Shown here: positions 1-6,338 of the stretch, piece after piece
How positions within the stretch are numbered: position 1 is the first letter of the stretch
How the letters are laid out: every line of letters starts with the position of its first letter
Source: Candidatus Omnitrophota bacterium
GTDB taxonomy: Bacteria > Omnitrophota > Omnitrophia > Omnitrophales > Danuiimicrobiaceae
NCBI GenBank assembly: GCA_016206955.1
Contig: JACQQO010000071.1
Coordinates: 1 to 6,603 of the forward strand
Direction: 5' to 3'
DNA length: 6,603 nt
Translations under genes and position numbers: made by a program
Notes under the pieces: model-generated
What the model saw: only the letters and a program-made list of their open reading frames with translations
The model's database searches: none
Told to the model about the DNA's origin: nothing

Positions 1-1266
1 GCAAATCCCACCGGTCCGCTTACAATTGCCCACGGCCGGCAAGCGGCAATCGGTGATACATTAGCGCGGATTTTAAAAGCGCTGGGATATGAAGTGCATG
101 AGGAGTTTTACCTCAATGATTCCGGGCGTCAGATTCGATTACTGGGCGAAAGCCTTTGGGTTCGGTATCAAGAACTTTTTGATCGGAAAGTTAATATTCC
201 TGAAGAAGGATATCAAGGTACCTATTTAATTGAGATTGCAAAATCATTGAAAAAGGAAAAAGGGGACTCGCTTTTAAAGCTTGAAGAATCAAAGGCACTT
301 GAAACGACGACTGCCTACGCGATTCAATCCATTCTCGAAGAAATTAAAAAAGATTTGGCTGACATGCGAGTCTTTTTTGATGAGTATTTCAGCGAAAGTT
401 CTCTTTACCGAGAGGAACTCGTTGAAAAAGCTTTAGCGGTTCTCAAGAAAAAAGGATTCCTATATGAATCGGAGGGAGCGCTTTGGTTTCGTTCCACCCA
501 ATTCGGCGATGACAAAGACCGCGTGCTGAAAAAGAAAACAGTGGAGTATACTTATCTCGCTCCCGATATTGCTTACCACCGGTCCAAATTCGAACGAGGC
601 TATCAAACCTTGATTAATTTGTGGGGGCCTGACCATCATGGCTATATTCCTCGTTTGAAAGCCGCTTGCGAAGCGCTTGGTTATTCAGCCAAACAAATTC
701 ATATTTTGATTGTCCAACTCGCAACGCTTTACCGAAACGGCGTCCCGGTGAGGATGTCGACGCGAGCCGGTGAATTTATTACTTTGAGAGAGTTGCTGGA
801 TGAAGTGGGCGTAGACGCAACCCGGTTTTTTTTCTTGATGCGAAAAGTGGAAAGCCATTTGGATTTCGATTTGGAACTTGCGAAGCAAAAGTCAGATGAA
901 AATCCCGTTTATTATCTCCAGTATGCGCACGCGCGGATTTCAAGTATTTTAGCTTATGCCAAAGCCCCAATCGATCACAATGCAGATTTATCCTTGCTTC
1001 AAGAAGAGGAAGCGATCGATTTGGTCAAAAAAATGGCTCAGTATCCCGAAATTCTCAAACAAGCAGCAGAACACTTTGAACCTTACCGTGTGGTGGATTA
1101 TTTAAGGGAACTGGCCGCGCTTTTTCATAAATTTTATACCTATCATCGTGTCGTCAGCGAAAATATGCCTTTGACCAAGGCCAGGCTCCTTTTGACGGAC
1201 TGCGTTCGAATTGTTTTACGGAACGGCCTTGAAATTCTTGGAGTCTCCGCGCCCAAGAAGATGTAA
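1..1266 (+). CDS. argS: Arginyl-tRNA synthetase, 5'-truncated by the window edge
   Basis: This class I aminoacyl-tRNA synthetase charges tRNA-Arg with arginine in the cytoplasm, using ATP. The reading frame is open from base 1, so the gene enters from the left; 421 residues are visible. Judged from the usual ArgRS length of about 550-580, the missing part is the N-terminal tRNA-binding domain of roughly 110-150 residues. Numbering from the first visible residue, the HIGH-motif region is at 1-13 (ANPTGPLTIAHGR) and the KMSKS equivalent is RMSTRAGEF near 251-259, followed by a TLRELLDEVG segment typical of ArgRS. The DALR anticodon-binding domain runs from about 301 (NPVYYLQYAHAR) to the end, closing with the family-typical NGLEILGVSAPKKM. 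The first His of HIGH is Thr here and the second Lys of KMSKS is Thr; such departures occur in ArgRS. The TAA stop shares one base with the miaA ATG, so the two are probably translationally coupled. Identification is secure. Confidence 0.97.
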   Translation, partial: ANPTGPLTIAHGRQAAIGDTLARILKALGYEVHEEFYLNDSGRQIRLLGESLWVRYQELFDRKVNIPEEGYQGTYLIEIAKSLKKEKGDSLLKLEESKALETTTAYAIQSILEEIKKDLADMRVFFDEYFSESSLYREELVEKALAVLKKKGFLYESEGALWFRSTQFGDDKDRVLKKKTVEYTYLAPDIAYHRSKFERGYQTLINLWGPDHHGYIPRLKAACEALGYSAKQIHILIVQLATLYRNGVPVRMSTRAGEFITLRELLDEVGVDATRFFFLMRKVESHLDFDLELAKQKSDENPVYYLQYAHARISSILAYAKAPIDHNADLSLLQEEEAIDLVKKMAQYPEILKQAAEHFEPYRVVDYLRELAALFHKFYTYHRVVSENMPLTKARLLLTDCVRIVLRNGLEILGVSAPKKM

Positions 1267-2234
1267 TGAATCAAACCGCGCTTTTCATCGTAGGCCCCAC
1301 CGGCAGCGGAAAGTCGGAATTGGCTTTGGCGCTTGCCCGAAAAATCAAAGGCGAAATTGTCTCCTGCGATGCGATGCAAGTCTACCTGGGAATGGACATC
1401 GGCACCGCAAAACCGGAGCGAAAGATAAGAACACTGATTTCCCATCATCTGATTGATCTGATTACCCCGCGTTCAGAATATTCCGTTTTCGAATTCAGGA
1501 ATTTGGCGCTAGAAGCGATGAACGAGATTTTTTCTCGGAGTCGAGTTCCCATCTTTGTCGGCGGCTCGGGTTTATATCTGAAGGCCCTGATCGACGGGCT
1601 GGCGCCGCAGCCCGGAAGGCATCTTTTATTTCGAAGGAAGCTTGAACAATTGGCTCAAAAGAAAGGGCTTATGGTTTTATACGCGAGACTCAAAAAAATC
1701 GACCCCAAGCGTGCTCGTAGGATTCATCCCCACGACCGACGGCGAATCATTCGTGCGCTTGAGATTTATGAATTTTCTAAGCGGACTCCAAGTGAATGGA
1801 ATTCAGAAACTAAAGGATTAGAAGAACAGGGAATTCGATTTCTTATGTTTGGAATTCTCCGCGATCGCGAGGAACTTTATGAGCGGATTGAGCAGCGAGT
1901 GGATCGAATGTTCGAAGCAGGATGGATTGAAGAGGTAAAACGGCTGAAATCGAAAGGCCTATCTCAAACGGCGCGAGCCGCAATTGGGTATTTTGAAATT
2001 TTAGAATATCTTCAAGGAAAACTGGATCTTAATGAAGTGAAAGGGCAAATCAAAAAAAGAACGCGTCACCTTGCCAAAAAGCAAATCATTTGGTTTCGAA
2101 AAGATCCGCGGATTCATTGGATTTCTGTTTCCGGAGAACGGTTTGTACCCAAAGCACTTCGACAAGCGATGTCGTACGTGTGTAGTTATGGGGACACTTT
2201 ACTTAATTCAGAATTAAGTAAAGTGTCCCCATAA
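1266..2234 (+). CDS. miaA: tRNA (adenosine(37)-N6)-dimethylallyltransferase MiaA
   Basis: MiaA transfers a dimethylallyl group from DMAPP to N6 of A37 in tRNAs that read UNN codons, the first step to ms2i6A. The 322-residue product has the P-loop GPTGSGKS (10-17), DAMQVY with the conserved Asp (35-40), MDIGTAKP (43-50), HHLIDLITP (60-68), FVGGSGLYLKALIDGL (97-112), HPHDRRRIIRALEIY (154-168), the tRNA-contact segment RAAIGYFEILEYL (237-249) and the C-terminal KKRTRHLAKKQIIWFRKD (263-280). The start overlaps the argS stop (TAATG) and no strong Shine-Dalgarno is seen, consistent with coupling. Oddity: residues 308-322 and the TAA stop are encoded by a perfect inverted repeat (2186-2234). The native protein therefore probably ended close to residue 307 or further on in another sequence. 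The catalytic core is untouched, so the enzyme is likely functional. Confidence 0.97.
   Translation: MNQTALFIVGPTGSGKSELALALARKIKGEIVSCDAMQVYLGMDIGTAKPERKIRTLISHHLIDLITPRSEYSVFEFRNLALEAMNEIFSRSRVPIFVGGSGLYLKALIDGLAPQPGRHLLFRRKLEQLAQKKGLMVLYARLKKIDPKRARRIHPHDRRRIIRALEIYEFSKRTPSEWNSETKGLEEQGIRFLMFGILRDREELYERIEQRVDRMFEAGWIEEVKRLKSKGLSQTARAAIGYFEILEYLQGKLDLNEVKGQIKKRTRHLAKKQIIWFRKDPRIHWISVSGERFVPKALRQAMSYVCSYGDTLLNSELSKVSP
2186..2234. repeat. Perfect 24-bp inverted repeat, REP/MITE-like hairpin at the miaA 3' end
   Basis: The left arm is 2186-2209, the centre is a single A at 2210 and the right arm is 2211-2234. The arms are exact reverse complements; each holds a GGGGACACTTTACTT core running inward to an AATTC/GAATT centre. 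The outermost three bases of the right arm (2232-2234) are the miaA stop codon, and hflX starts 7 bases later. No U-tract follows, so it is not a classic intrinsic terminator, though its transcript would fold into a long hairpin. Short palindromes with GGGGACA-type ends are, from memory, scattered in genomes that carry REP-associated Y1 tyrosine transposases. That assignment is inference, because no transposase and no second copy lie in this window. Confidence 0.9.
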
Positions 2235-2241
2235 TTCAATT

Positions 2242-3363
2242 ATGCCACGAGATAAAGCCTTTTTGGTGATTGTCTGGCGAAAGGGAAGCGAAAAAGGTGC
2301 AGGGGAAGAGAGCCTGGAAGAGCTTTCTGAATTAACGCGCTCTGCCGGCGGAATGGTTGTAGGTCATGTGATGGCCCCCATTGATCGGCCCACTTCTCAA
2401 TCTTTCGTTTCGCAAGGTAAATTGTCTGAGATCAAAAGAAAAGCAAATCACGTTGGAGCTAATGTCCTCATTTTTAACGTTCCCTTATCGCCGGTTCAGG
2501 GGCGGAATATCGAATCTTTAAGCGGACTTAGAGCCGTCGACCGGACGGGGCTTATCATTGATATTTTTGCGCGCCGCGCCCGCTCAGGTGCGGGACGCCT
2601 TCAAGTGGAACTTGCTCAACTGATTTATTTGATGCCGAGGCTGGTTGGAAAAGGCGTGATTATGTCGAGGACCGGTGGCGGAATCGGGACGAGAGGTCCC
2701 GGAGAACAAAAGTTGGAAGTGGATCGGCGAAAAATCAGAGAACGAATCGGCCGACTTCGAAAGGATTTAGAAGGTCTCAGAACTCATCAAAGCCTCCTCA
2801 GAAAAAGGAGGCAGCGGAAAGCGTTTCCGGTGATTGCGATTGTGGGGTATACCAACGCGGGCAAGAGCATGCTTTTAAATACGCTGACCGGGGCCGGTGT
2901 TTTTGTGGAAGATAAACTTTTTGCCACGTTAGATCCGACCACTCGAATTTTAAAACTTCCGGGCGGAAAGGATATTTTGCTGACCGATACGGTTGGATTT
3001 CTCAATCAATTACCGCATGCTTTGATTGAAGCGTTTAAAGGCACGTTGGATGAAGTCACAGAGGCAGATGCGTTGATTCATGTCTTAGACATTGCAAATC
3101 CAACTTATGAATTTCAATATCAATCCGTGAATCAAGTTTTGGAAGAACTTAAAGCTTTCGGGAAGCCCACCGTTTTAGCACTCAATAAAATAGACCTTTT
3201 GGACGAAGTACAAGTCGAGCAGATCAAAAGAAAATATCCAGAAGGAGTGGCAATTTCAGCGAAACATAAACTTCATTTAAATCGATTGGTGGATGAAATC
3301 GATCGGCTTATCTTTAAAGAAAAGGATTCGACAAGTGACACGGCCTATTGCGCTCCTCACTGA
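2242..3363 (+). CDS. hflX: GTPase HflX
   Basis: HflX is a GTPase that binds the 50S subunit and splits or rescues stalled ribosomes, notably under heat stress. The 373-residue protein has the HflX N-terminal domain (about 5-180) with SQGKLSEI (57-64), DRTGLIIDIFARRA (100-113), LQVELAQLIYLMPRL (120-134) and GGGIGTRGPGEQKLEVDRR (145-163). A basic helical linker follows, then the G domain: G1 GYTNAGKS (202-209), switch I FATLDPTTR (227-235), G3 DTVGF (249-253), G4 NKID (315-318) and G5 SAK (339-341). No Shine-Dalgarno precedes the ATG. The region where a ribosome would land is the right arm of the palindrome, so initiation may rely on ribosomes finishing miaA 7 bases upstream. The miaA-hflX order is classic, but hfq, which lies between them in enterobacteria, is absent. 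The 3' end overlaps the next gene by 29 bases, giving an unconserved tail (DTAYCAPH). Confidence 0.97.
   Translation: MPRDKAFLVIVWRKGSEKGAGEESLEELSELTRSAGGMVVGHVMAPIDRPTSQSFVSQGKLSEIKRKANHVGANVLIFNVPLSPVQGRNIESLSGLRAVDRTGLIIDIFARRARSGAGRLQVELAQLIYLMPRLVGKGVIMSRTGGGIGTRGPGEQKLEVDRRKIRERIGRLRKDLEGLRTHQSLLRKRRQRKAFPVIAIVGYTNAGKSMLLNTLTGAGVFVEDKLFATLDPTTRILKLPGGKDILLTDTVGFLNQLPHALIEAFKGTLDEVTEADALIHVLDIANPTYEFQYQSVNQVLEELKAFGKPTVLALNKIDLLDEVQVEQIKRKYPEGVAISAKHKLHLNRLVDEIDRLIFKEKDSTSDTAYCAPH
3321..3326 (+). promoter_or_regulatory. Ribosome binding site deciding the GTG start at 3335
   Basis: AAAGGA lies 8 bases before the GTG at 3335, inside the hflX coding sequence. It favours that GTG over the ATG at 3293, which is in the same frame but would add 14 residues that look unlike the family N-terminus. 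Confidence 0.65.
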
Positions 3364-4123
3364 TTTCGGGCTTAAAGACCATTACGCCGGTTCTATCAAA
3401 GGAGTCATTCTGAGTATTCATCCTAACGCTACTATTTTTGACATTACCCATGACATCAAAGCTCAAAATATTCGCGAAGGAGCATTTGTTTTACATTCCG
3501 TTTATCCCGTTCTTCCTGTCGGAACCATCGTTGTGGCCGTTGTGGATCCGGGAGTAGGAAGTCAAAGACAGGCTATTTGTGTTAAAACGTCCCGAGGTTT
3601 TTTAATTGCCCCGAACAACGGGATCTTGAGCATGGTTTTGGCTGAGGAAAAGAAATTTGAAGTCCGGGCTATGGTCAACCCACGTTATTTTAGAAAGCCA
3701 GTCAGTGCTACTTTTCATGGAAGAGATATTTTTTCGCCTGCTGGAGCATGGCTGAGTCAGAAAAATATTTTTCGTTCGCTCGGCCCTATTTTACCTCTTT
3801 CGAAACTGAACCGGTTTTCAGTTCCCAAAGTTCATATGGGTCAACACCGGCTAGAAGGTGAAGTGATTTATGTGGATCATTTTGGAAATGCAATTACGAA
3901 TATTGTAAAGCAGGATTTAAAATCTTCGGTCCAATCACAGCTTAGGATTAAGGTAAAACAAAAACATAAAGTCAGCCTTAAATCCTTTTTTAGCGCCGGC
4001 AGAGCGGATGAACTTTTTGCCGTTTGGAACAGTTCAGATCGCTTGGAGCTTGCGGTAAGAGATGACTCGGCCGAAAGAATTTATAAGCTAAAAGTAAACG
4101 ACCCTGTAATAATCAACTTTTAA
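3335..4123 (+). CDS. DUF62-family S-adenosylmethionine hydrolase (SAM hydroxide adenosyltransferase)
   Basis: Members of this family use water or hydroxide to split S-adenosylmethionine into adenosine and methionine; halogenases such as fluorinase and SalL are relatives. With the GTG start the protein is 262 residues and begins MTRPIALLTDFG, matching the usual family N-terminus. Visible motifs are LLTDFGLKDHYAG (7-19), FDITHDI (35-41), VVDPGVGSQR (69-78), APNNGILS (92-99), FHGRDIFSPAGAWL (127-140) and VDHFGNAITNI (180-190). The Asp-Arg-His set described for the water-using archaeal enzyme appears as D71, R78 and H128, which supports hydrolase rather than halogenase activity. The coding start overlaps hflX by 29 bases in another frame, so the two are probably co-translated. 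An ATG at 3293 gives a 276-residue alternative but is less likely. The physiological role of this family in bacteria is still not settled. Confidence 0.92.
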   Translation: MTRPIALLTDFGLKDHYAGSIKGVILSIHPNATIFDITHDIKAQNIREGAFVLHSVYPVLPVGTIVVAVVDPGVGSQRQAICVKTSRGFLIAPNNGILSMVLAEEKKFEVRAMVNPRYFRKPVSATFHGRDIFSPAGAWLSQKNIFRSLGPILPLSKLNRFSVPKVHMGQHRLEGEVIYVDHFGNAITNIVKQDLKSSVQSQLRIKVKQKHKVSLKSFFSAGRADELFAVWNSSDRLELAVRDDSAERIYKLKVNDPVIINF

Positions 4124-4141
4124 ATGATTTAATCCCTTTCG

Positions 4142-4711
4142 ATGCCAACTCAAAAGACAAGAAAGAGTTTTGTCCAAATTTCAGCGAAGCAAATTTACCA
4201 AGCCCGTCTTTTTAAACTCATAGCCGTCAAAATGCGAGCGCCGGACGGACACCAATTTCAACATGAAATTATTTTTCACCCGGGAGCCGCTGTGATTATT
4301 CCTCTCTTAGGCAAAGATCAATTTGTTTTGGTGCGGCAATATCGAACGGCGGTTCGAAAAGTGATTTGGGAGTTTCCTGCGGGAACCTTGGAGCAGGGAG
4401 AAGCGCCGCTTGCGTGTGCGAAAAGGGAGATCATCGAAGAGACCGGTTTTAAAGCCAAACGGTGGAAAAAGATTGGTTCTTTTTATCCTGCACCTGGAAT
4501 TTCAACGGAATTCATGCATATTTTTTTGGCTACTCAACTGGCGCCCGCGGACATGTCACTCGATTGCGATGAATTTATCGAAAGAAGGATTGTTTCATTC
4601 CAGCGCTTACAAAACATGATTTTAAGTGGTAAAATTATCGATGGGAAAACGATCATTGGGTTTTTTTATTATGTTCAAAAGCATAGAAGCAAGCACGGTT
4701 TAAGCTTTTAG
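4142..4711 (+). CDS. Nudix hydrolase, ADP-ribose pyrophosphatase type
   Basis: The likely reaction is ADP-ribose to AMP plus ribose 5-phosphate, clearing free ADP-ribose from NAD turnover; related sugar nucleotides are possible substrates. The 189-residue protein has a complete Nudix box at 81-103: G81, E87, R95, E96, E99, E100 and G102 fit GX5EX7REUXEEXGU exactly. Upstream are PDGHQFQHEIIFHPGAAVIIPL (34-55) and VRQYRTAV (64-71), the usual ADPRase/NudF arrangement. Downstream, YPAPGISTEFMHIFLA (115-130) carries the proline-containing loop typical of the ADP-ribose subgroup. It begins 18 bases after the SAM hydrolase stop and has no recognisable Shine-Dalgarno (CCTTTCGATG). The N-terminus is family-like near residue 15, so a start near 4142 is reasonable. 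Substrate within the Nudix superfamily is an inference from motifs; family membership is secure. Confidence 0.93.
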   Translation: MPTQKTRKSFVQISAKQIYQARLFKLIAVKMRAPDGHQFQHEIIFHPGAAVIIPLLGKDQFVLVRQYRTAVRKVIWEFPAGTLEQGEAPLACAKREIIEETGFKAKRWKKIGSFYPAPGISTEFMHIFLATQLAPADMSLDCDEFIERRIVSFQRLQNMILSGKIIDGKTIIGFFYYVQKHRSKHGLSF

Positions 4712-4739
4712 CGGTTTAACCGATATATATCAAGTAAAA

Positions 4740-4746
4740 AGAGGAA
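4740..4746 (+). promoter_or_regulatory. Ribosome binding site of the receiver-domain gene
   Basis: AGAGGAA lies just before the ATG at 4750, with GAGG 5 bases from the start codon. This is one of the clearer Shine-Dalgarno sequences in the window. The preceding AT-rich patch (GATATATAT, 4722-4730) could hold a -10 element, but no matching -35 was found. Confidence 0.7.
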
Positions 4747-4749
4747 TTT

Positions 4750-5115
4750 ATGGGAAAGCGGATTATGATCATTGACGATGAAGTCGATTTAGTCAAAACG
4801 GTCCAACTTCGGCTTGAATCCAATGGTTATGAAGTCTCGTCCAGCGTCGGTGAACGAAGCGTTCAAGATGCAGTCAGTTTTAAACCCGATTTGATTCTTC
4901 TAGATGTGATCATGCCGGGAATGGATGGTTTCGCCATTATCCGCGAGTTAAAGCGGAATCCGGATACTTCCAAAGTTCCAGTTGTTATTTTTTCTGGCAA
5001 GCCTAAAGCCGCCATGATCGAACTCTTTGGGCCAGAGGGAGTTGCTGGTTATGTGGCAAAGCCCTATGATCCAAAAGATCTTTTCGAACAAATTAAAAAA
5101 ATCTTAGGCGCTTAA
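4750..5115 (+). CDS. Single-domain response regulator (CheY-like receiver)
   Basis: This is a complete receiver domain of 121 residues with no output domain. It would be phosphorylated by a histidine kinase or phosphotransfer protein and act by protein-protein contact. The acidic pocket is D9 and D10 (IIDDE), the phospho-acceptor is D52 (LILLDVIMPGMDG, 48-60), the switch Ser is S82 (IFSGK), the switch aromatic is Y101 and the conserved Lys is K104 (YVAKPYDP). All catalytic positions are present, so it should be active. No histidine kinase, chemotaxis gene or DNA-binding partner lies in the window, so its partner cannot be named. The preceding gap is 38 bases and has a clear ribosome binding site. 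This gene could be the start of a separate transcriptional unit or simply continue the upstream one. Confidence 0.95.
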   Translation: MGKRIMIIDDEVDLVKTVQLRLESNGYEVSSSVGERSVQDAVSFKPDLILLDVIMPGMDGFAIIRELKRNPDTSKVPVVIFSGKPKAAMIELFGPEGVAGYVAKPYDPKDLFEQIKKILGA

Positions 5116-5162
5116 CTTCTTTCAAGTCTCTACCTTTTACCCCGTTTCCCGATTGATTTTCC

Positions 5163-6338
5163 ATGCCAAACCCATTACAATACCCTATCGAGATGGCCCA
5201 TTTATTTTCAAAAAATCTTCAAATTCCACGTCTCAAGAAAGAAAAAAGCGAGATTCTTTCTCGTCCCATCGAGTCGATTGACCTTGAAAAGGTTGGGACC
5301 ATTTCAGAACTCGTAGAATCATTTCAGCATGCCTCTATTCAAGCTAGAAGCTTAGGGCTTGCCGCCAAAGTATTTGAGCGGATGCTCACGGATCCCGAGC
5401 GCCCTACGATTTTTCTAGGACTGGCAGGCCCCTTAATTGCGGCGGGCTTGCGCAAGGTGATTCGGGATATGATCGAATACGGCCTTGTGGATGTAATTGT
5501 CGCAACCGGCGCTATTCTTTATCAGGATTATTATCAGGCTTTGGGGTTTCATCATTATCGCGGAACACCGGAAGCGGATGATCGGAAGCTGAGAGACCTT
5601 TTAATTGATCGAATCTATGATACTTATGTCGATGAGGAAAAGTTTATTTTTCTGGATTCCAAAATCGGCCGATTTGCCGATCGCCTTGAAACCGGAGAAT
5701 ATTCGAGCCGGTCGTTTTTGGCGGAGCTTTCTAAAAGTATCGAAGATTCAAACTCGATTTTGGCTACGGCTTACCAAAGAGGCATTCCTATTTTCTCTCC
5801 TGCATTAAATGATTCAAGTATTGGAATCGGGCTTACGGAGCATTACCATCGTGCCTTAGCCGAGAAGAGAAAAAGTATCACGATCAATTCAATTCGTGAC
5901 AATTATGAGTTGACTCAAATTGTGGTTCAATCTAAGTGTACCGCAGCCGTTTATGTTGCCGGCGGAGTTCCTAAGAATTTTATTAACGACTCGATTGTGA
6001 TGGCCTATATTTTTGGCCGAGATACCGGCGGACACAAGTATGCTATTCAAATGACTACTGATTCACCTCATTGGGGAGGTTTAAGCGGGAGTACGCTTTC
6101 TGAAGCAAGATCATGGGGCAAAGTGAATCGCGAGGCATCCACGTCGATGGTATTTGTTGAGCCTTCCGTTTCACTTCCTTTGATTGCAGGATACGTCCTC
6201 CAAAAAAAGCTTTACGAAAAAAGGTCTCGGATTCAGTATGAATGGGCAGGAGATATTTTAAAAACGATCAGCTATCAAACGCGGGTCGGAGCGGAAAAGA
6301 GAAGGACGGCCCGTCATTTACAAAAGGTGAAAGTATGA
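5163..6338 (+). CDS. Bacterial deoxyhypusine synthase-like protein
   Basis: This belongs to the deoxyhypusine synthase family, NAD-dependent enzymes that move an aminobutyl group from spermidine to an acceptor amine. In eukaryotes and archaea the acceptor is a lysine of eIF5A/aIF5A. Bacteria lack that protein, so the acceptor here is unknown; relatives make homospermidine or act on other small amines. The 391-residue protein has an NAD-binding core with FLGLAGPLIAAGLRKVI (84-100) and VDVIVATGAILYQDYYQALG (109-128), FSPALNDSSIG (211-221) matching the human FSPALTDGS region, AGGVPKNF (266-273), GGLSGSTLSEARSWGK (305-320) and a basic C-terminal tail (about 372-391). K320 in SWGK matches the catalytic Lys329 of human DHS; E314 and W318 also match, but several pocket residues differ. 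No Shine-Dalgarno precedes the ATG; a start at Met11 is possible. It shares an ATGA overlap with the epimerase gene. Confidence 0.9.
   Translation: MPNPLQYPIEMAHLFSKNLQIPRLKKEKSEILSRPIESIDLEKVGTISELVESFQHASIQARSLGLAAKVFERMLTDPERPTIFLGLAGPLIAAGLRKVIRDMIEYGLVDVIVATGAILYQDYYQALGFHHYRGTPEADDRKLRDLLIDRIYDTYVDEEKFIFLDSKIGRFADRLETGEYSSRSFLAELSKSIEDSNSILATAYQRGIPIFSPALNDSSIGIGLTEHYHRALAEKRKSITINSIRDNYELTQIVVQSKCTAAVYVAGGVPKNFINDSIVMAYIFGRDTGGHKYAIQMTTDSPHWGGLSGSTLSEARSWGKVNREASTSMVFVEPSVSLPLIAGYVLQKKLYEKRSRIQYEWAGDILKTISYQTRVGAEKRRTARHLQKVKV
6323..6330 (+). promoter_or_regulatory. Ribosome binding site of the epimerase gene, inside the upstream CDS
   Basis: AAAGGTGA lies in the last codons of the deoxyhypusine-synthase-like gene. 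Its AAGG is 7 bases before the ATG at 6335, supporting that start and the ATGA overlap. Confidence 0.65.

Noticed and set aside
826..833. Run of eight T in argS as a frameshift or slippage site
   Set aside because: The frame stays open and family-like on both sides (RFFFLM); no alternative product is indicated.
685..970. Minus-strand open frames opposite argS
   Set aside because: These are shadows of a well-conserved coding frame with no start signals or recognisable protein features.
2186..2241. Palindrome read as a Rho-independent terminator of miaA
   Set aside because: No run of T follows either arm, and hflX starts 7 bases later in the same direction.
3293..3334. ATG at 3293 as the SAM hydrolase start
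   Set aside because: The 14 extra residues are basic and unlike the family; the GTG at 3335 has a better ribosome binding site and a family-like N-terminus.
4696..4722. Direct repeat CGGTTTAA (4696-4703, 4712-4719) and small palindrome CGGTTTAACCG (4712-4722) after the Nudix gene
   Set aside because: The stem is only 5 bp with a one-base centre and has no T-tract; it is too short to call a terminator or operator.
4722..4739. Possible promoter for the receiver gene (GATATATAT)
   Set aside because: The patch is AT-rich but no acceptable -35 hexamer lies at the right distance.
5116..5162. Pyrimidine-rich gap before the DHS-like gene as a terminator or leader element
   Set aside because: There is no stem-loop and no promoter pair; it is a short gap with nothing recognisable.
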